Positions 4,690-6,465 of a DNA stretch of 6,465 nt are shown one piece after another. The stretch comes from JAXHNE01 sp038316995 (GTDB lineage: Bacteria > Patescibacteriota > Saccharimonadia > Saccharimonadales > JAXHNE01), in NCBI GenBank assembly GCA_038316995.1, contig JBBQAZ010000033.1, forward strand, positions 1 to 6,465. The letters are read 5' to 3'. The first letter of the stretch is position 1; every line of letters begins with the position of its first letter. A program made the position numbers and the translations under genes. The notes under the pieces are model-generated. The model was given only the letters and a program-made list of their open reading frames with translations, was not told the origin of the DNA and made no database searches.

Positions 4690-5517
4690 TTAAAGTCGCT
4701 CAATGGCTTTTATTGACCGTAATCTTTCAACTGCCAGTCTCTCGATTGTGCCTAGATCATTTTGAACTTGTCTCACACTTTCGATGTCATCAGGATCAGT
4801 TATGATACCAGGCCTGCCACTACCGTCATTGGCAACATGAGCGCACAAGTTTCTCGTTTCAGCTCTTAGTCTGTTGCTTATTTTCCTGCTCTTTGGCAGA
4901 GATTTTAGCCATTCTGCTAACTCCGGATTATTTGTATGAGTGTCCAGCCAGTCGTTGATATCTTTACTGACATTCATAAAGCTGACTTCAATAACTTGAA
5001 GGTATGCGAGAAACTTATGATATTCACTCTTGGAGTTGCTGCCTAATCGATAATAGGCGAGTGTAATCCAATCTTGCTCTGTTAGCGTGTGTAAGTCTAC
5101 TGCACTCATAAGCAACTTAATGTCATAGCCATTTATTGAAGGGTAGCGAAATCTGTCACCAGCAACGGGGATACCAGGATAACCCCCTCCGTGTATAGCC
5201 TTCTCAATTATTGGCAGGCCGTGCGCCATGTAGCACAGAAGGCTAAGTGTACGTCTAGCCGTCTTGATGGCCGTCTTGTCATCGTCATTATAGGGGATGT
5301 ATAATTGCTGAATCTGAATCTCGTGTTCGTTGATTTGAACCGGATTTGACCAAATTAAAGGCGTATTGTCCGTAGTCGGTAGCGTGAATATTTGTTCATC
5401 GCCCTCGCTTTGGTAGAGAGTAGTATCTAGCCCTACCACCAAGCCGGCTTTGTAGCCTTTAAAGTTCTCAAGAATTAATTTAATTCTGTCTTGTTTCCAT
5501 TGCTCATAACTGTACAT
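4690..5517 (-). CDS. Putative HEPN-domain protein, possible defence RNase (275 aa)
   Basis: The C-terminal third is helical and carries R222-N-L-C-A-H227, the R-(polar)-x3-H signature of HEPN ribonucleases. It is preceded by a helix at about 163-182 (YHKFLAYLQVIEVSF) with E177, as in ApeA-like or MauJ-like HEPN proteins. The N-terminal part (1-130) is mixed alpha/beta with no motif I recognise. HEPN proteins with an intact motif are often RNases in abortive-infection or toxin systems, but several are inactive or structural. The start at 5517 has no ribosome site; TACAAT lies 6 nt upstream, so the messenger is probably leaderless. The 203-aa gene lies 80 bp upstream on the same strand. The domain call is moderately secure; the defence role is inferred. 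Confidence 0.82.
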   Translation of the reverse strand: MYSYEQWKQDRIKLILENFKGYKAGLVVGLDTTLYQSEGDEQIFTLPTTDNTPLIWSNPVQINEHEIQIQQLYIPYNDDDKTAIKTARRTLSLLCYMAHGLPIIEKAIHGGGYPGIPVAGDRFRYPSINGYDIKLLMSAVDLHTLTEQDWITLAYYRLGSNSKSEYHKFLAYLQVIEVSFMNVSKDINDWLDTHTNNPELAEWLKSLPKSRKISNRLRAETRNLCAHVANDGSGRPGIITDPDDIESVRQVQNDLGTIERLAVERLRSIKAIERL

Positions 5518-5523
5518 ATTTTT

Positions 5524-5529
5524 ATTGTA
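5524..5529 (-). promoter_or_regulatory. TACAAT -10 box giving a leaderless messenger
   Basis: TACAAT ends 6 nt before the ATG at 5517, the normal distance from -10 to the transcription start. This fits the absence of a Shine-Dalgarno. No good -35 is visible. Confidence 0.45.
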
Positions 5530-5597
5530 CGCCCATGAACGAAACTAAGTGATGTATCTATCGGCTTGTAGTTCCAATATACAGCTTGAACAGACTT

Positions 5598-6209
5598 TTA
5601 ATTTGCTCTACTTCGCAGGACACCAAGTTTGGTCCTTGCTTTTAGCGCTAAACCTTTGATGAAGTAACCCGTGTTACGCCATACTGTTTTGATTGACCGC
5701 ACGGGATGACGTAAAGATATATAGTTTCGTTGAAGTATGTTTTTCTTATTACGCTTTGCATGGTATGGGTCTGTGCGTTTCTTGATTTTTAGTGGTGGGT
5801 ACATTTGGGTGCGACCAGAGGGTGTTTGTTCGTATATCACTCGGTACAAATTACCTATGGAATCCGAGTATTCAGCCCAGTGCTGCTGTTTAGCCATAGC
5901 CCCGCACTGTTCAAATAGAGAAGGGTTTGAAATAGTAAGAAGTTTTCCCGGCTGTATAATTAGTTGGTTGGTGTTTGCCATCGTATTTATCGGTTGCACC
6001 ACCTCCTCAAATAATCCGTCTTCGTATAGATATAAATCTAATTGGTATAAGTTCTCTTTACTTATATTGGTTAGCTTGTACTTAGGAAGTTGCTTTTTTG
6101 AGTCATATGTTACTTCTAAGAGCAGTTCAGGGGGAGGCAGAGGCCTTTTGGGCTTGCCTGTATATAGATTAACAGCAACGTTAAAAGAAAGTCCGTTAAG
6201 AGTAATCAT
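5598..6209 (-). CDS. Protein with beta-rich domain and highly basic C-terminal tail (203 aa)
   Basis: The start at 6209 is supported by AGGA about 6 nt upstream (ACAGGATCACATG). Residues 1-140 look beta-rich, with a Pro-rich segment (RPLPPPELLLEV, 22-33). Residues 141-203 are strongly basic (KIKKRTDPYHAKRNKK, then many Arg/Lys to the end), suggesting nucleic-acid or membrane-surface binding. No family is recognised. It is encoded 80 bp upstream of the HEPN-motif gene on the same strand, so the two may be a functional pair. In the circular or tandem form the recombinase gene lies directly upstream in the same direction, with its stop 58 bp before this start. The opposite strand of this region also has an open frame of 158 codons, but it has no ribosome site and an atypical composition. 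Confidence 0.78.
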   Translation of the reverse strand: MITLNGLSFNVAVNLYTGKPKRPLPPPELLLEVTYDSKKQLPKYKLTNISKENLYQLDLYLYEDGLFEEVVQPINTMANTNQLIIQPGKLLTISNPSLFEQCGAMAKQQHWAEYSDSIGNLYRVIYEQTPSGRTQMYPPLKIKKRTDPYHAKRNKKNILQRNYISLRHPVRSIKTVWRNTGYFIKGLALKARTKLGVLRSRAN

Positions 6210-6229
6210 GTGATCCTGTTCTTGTCATG

Positions 6230-6235
6230 ATTGTA
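6230..6235 (-). promoter_or_regulatory. TACAAT -10 box of the basic-tail gene
   Basis: TACAAT lies 20 nt before the ATG at 6209 and would give a leader of about 13 nt that includes the AGGA ribosome site. The -35 region is poor. The same -10 sequence precedes the other minus-strand genes of the element. Confidence 0.4.
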
Positions 6236-6267
6236 TTTTACTACTAGGTGTACATATAAGCATGGGA

Positions 6268-6465
6268 TTAAGTAACTCTTGTTTTATGTTTTTCATATTT
6301 GTATCGAATAAAGTCACTACCGATAATACCTCTCCATCTCAATACTTCATCTATAACTAGGTGTAAATTATTTTCAAGGTGGACCTCCATATTAGTAAAA
6401 TTAGCCTCTTCGGGGGCTTTTTTCTTAACTATCAATCTGATGACAGCGTTGTTTTCTTGGGTGTA
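6268..6465 (-). CDS. 3' end of a second recombinase copy with its native C terminus (partial)
   Basis: The frame enters from the right edge and is in phase with the left recombinase. It begins with 27 residues identical to residues 498-524 (YTQENN...NME). After the crossover it continues for 38 residues (starting VHLENNLHLV and ending KHKTRVT) to a TAA at 6268-6270. This gives a predicted native length of 562 aa, compared with 549 aa for the integrated copy. It is direct evidence that the attP site lies inside the recombinase coding sequence. The gene's 5' part is outside the window: either a second tandem element copy or the other end of the circle. Confidence 0.8.
   Translation of the reverse strand, partial: YTQENNAVIRLIVKKKAPEEANFTNMEVHLENNLHLVIDEVLRWRGIIGSDFIRYKYEKHKTRVT
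6366..6405. other. attP-type junction with crossover CC at 6384-6385
   Basis: TGGA-CC-TCCA (6380-6389) is a perfect 4-bp dyad around CC. Weaker symmetry continues outward on both sides (matches at several positions up to about 18 bp). The identity with attL begins exactly at this CC. This is the arrangement expected of a large serine recombinase site. Because both flanks are element sequence, it is attP (circle or tandem junction) and not attR. Confidence 0.7.
6384..6465 (+). repeat. Terminal direct repeat, right copy, running off the window
   Basis: This is an exact copy of 630-711. The sequence to its left differs: element DNA here, tRNA there. Because it contains recombinase coding sequence rather than host DNA, it marks the start of another element copy, or the closed circle, and not a simple attR. 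Confidence 0.95.
6403..6423 (+). terminator. Second copy of the tRNA-type terminator
   Basis: This is an exact copy of the hairpin at 649-669: a 6-bp stem, a TTCG loop and six T. Here it follows no tRNA and lies within the 3' coding end of the second recombinase copy. Confidence 0.7.

Larger units (their letters stand above)
630..6385. mobile_element. Integrative element at tRNA-Lys, 5,754 bp per unit
   Basis: The unit is bounded by the CC crossover dinucleotides at 630-631 and 6384-6385. It encodes a large serine recombinase, a 65-aa protein, a structured RNA, two membrane proteins, a FtsK-gamma-like winged helix, a HEPN-motif protein and a basic-tailed protein. No capsid, terminase, relaxase or replicase is visible. 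It is therefore a minimal integrative element or satellite rather than a complete phage or a conjugative element. Beyond 6385 the sequence repeats the start of the element instead of returning to chromosome. That implies a second copy in tandem, or an end derived from the circular form. Boundaries are well supported; the element class is not known to me. Confidence 0.82.

Noticed and set aside
4476..5517. Toxin-antitoxin pair formed by the winged-helix and HEPN-motif genes
   Set aside because: The genes are convergent, not an operon, and the small protein fits FtsK gamma rather than an antitoxin. Their 1-bp gap is more likely compact packing.
5737..6213. 158-codon open frame on the plus strand opposite the 203-aa gene
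   Set aside because: No ribosome site; the minus-strand frame has AGGA and a -10 box and a more protein-like sequence. The plus frame cannot be fully excluded.
6384..6465. Simple attR with an 82-bp shared core
   Set aside because: The shared block is recombinase coding sequence, not tRNA or host DNA, so it cannot be the host half of an attR from a single insertion.
1..6465. CRISPR array, rRNA, or insertion-sequence transposase
   Set aside because: No regularly spaced palindromic repeats, rRNA signatures or DDE/HUH transposase motifs were seen. The only regular repeats are the three 45-bp-spaced G-rich sites.

Overview
This window looks like a small integrative element, 5,754 bp from crossover to crossover, sitting at the 3' end of a tRNA-Lys(TTT) gene. 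The chromosome is probably from a Patescibacteria/CPR lineage, most likely Candidatus Saccharibacteria. That host call rests on remembered resemblance of the recombinase (for example its KGKN..KRKDL and YYPGNP.SGY stretches) and of the flanking membrane protein to Saccharibacteria proteins. No search was run, so it is moderately confident at best. The standard genetic code fits all genes.

Layout, left to right. Chromosome: the 3' part of a membrane-protein gene (1-477), a strong promoter (486-513) and the tRNA-Lys (559-635). Element left arm, all on the minus strand: a large serine recombinase (553-2202), a leader with a 13-bp hairpin (2221-2268), and a 65-aa ORF (2320-2517). Centre: an AT-rich control region with TGGTCA repeats and DnaA-box-like nonamers (2640-2735), a TATAAT promoter, and a cloverleaf-like structured RNA ending in an intrinsic terminator (about 2795-2953). 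Plus-strand genes: a membrane-anchored 210-aa protein, a 243-aa single-pass membrane protein, and a 70-aa winged helix resembling the gamma domain of FtsK, preceded by three AGGT(A/G)GG repeats spaced exactly 45 bp apart. Right arm, minus strand: a 275-aa protein with a HEPN-type RNLCAH motif and a 203-aa protein with a very basic tail. Each of these has a TACAAT -10 box close to its start.

The most informative signal is at the two ends. Bases 630-711 recur exactly as 6384-6465, up to the window edge. The repeat is the 3' end of the recombinase gene, so the right end of the element runs into a second copy of its own left end. That is what a tandem array, or reads from the excised circle, would give. 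The right junction therefore shows attP. Identity starts at a CC dinucleotide that is the exact centre of a TGGA-CC-TCCA dyad, which places the large-serine-recombinase crossover. At the right junction the recombinase reading frame continues into a 38-residue tail ending in TAA. In the integrated copy that tail is replaced by 25 residues read antisense from the tRNA gene. The element in turn supplies the tRNA with its discriminator base (T), its CCA and a downstream terminator.

A working picture, partly inferred: the recombinase and perhaps the 65-aa protein handle integration and excision; the central region may carry replication or copy control; the plus-strand operon makes two envelope proteins and a DNA-binding protein that may act on the 45-bp repeats; the right-arm pair may be a defence or addiction cargo.
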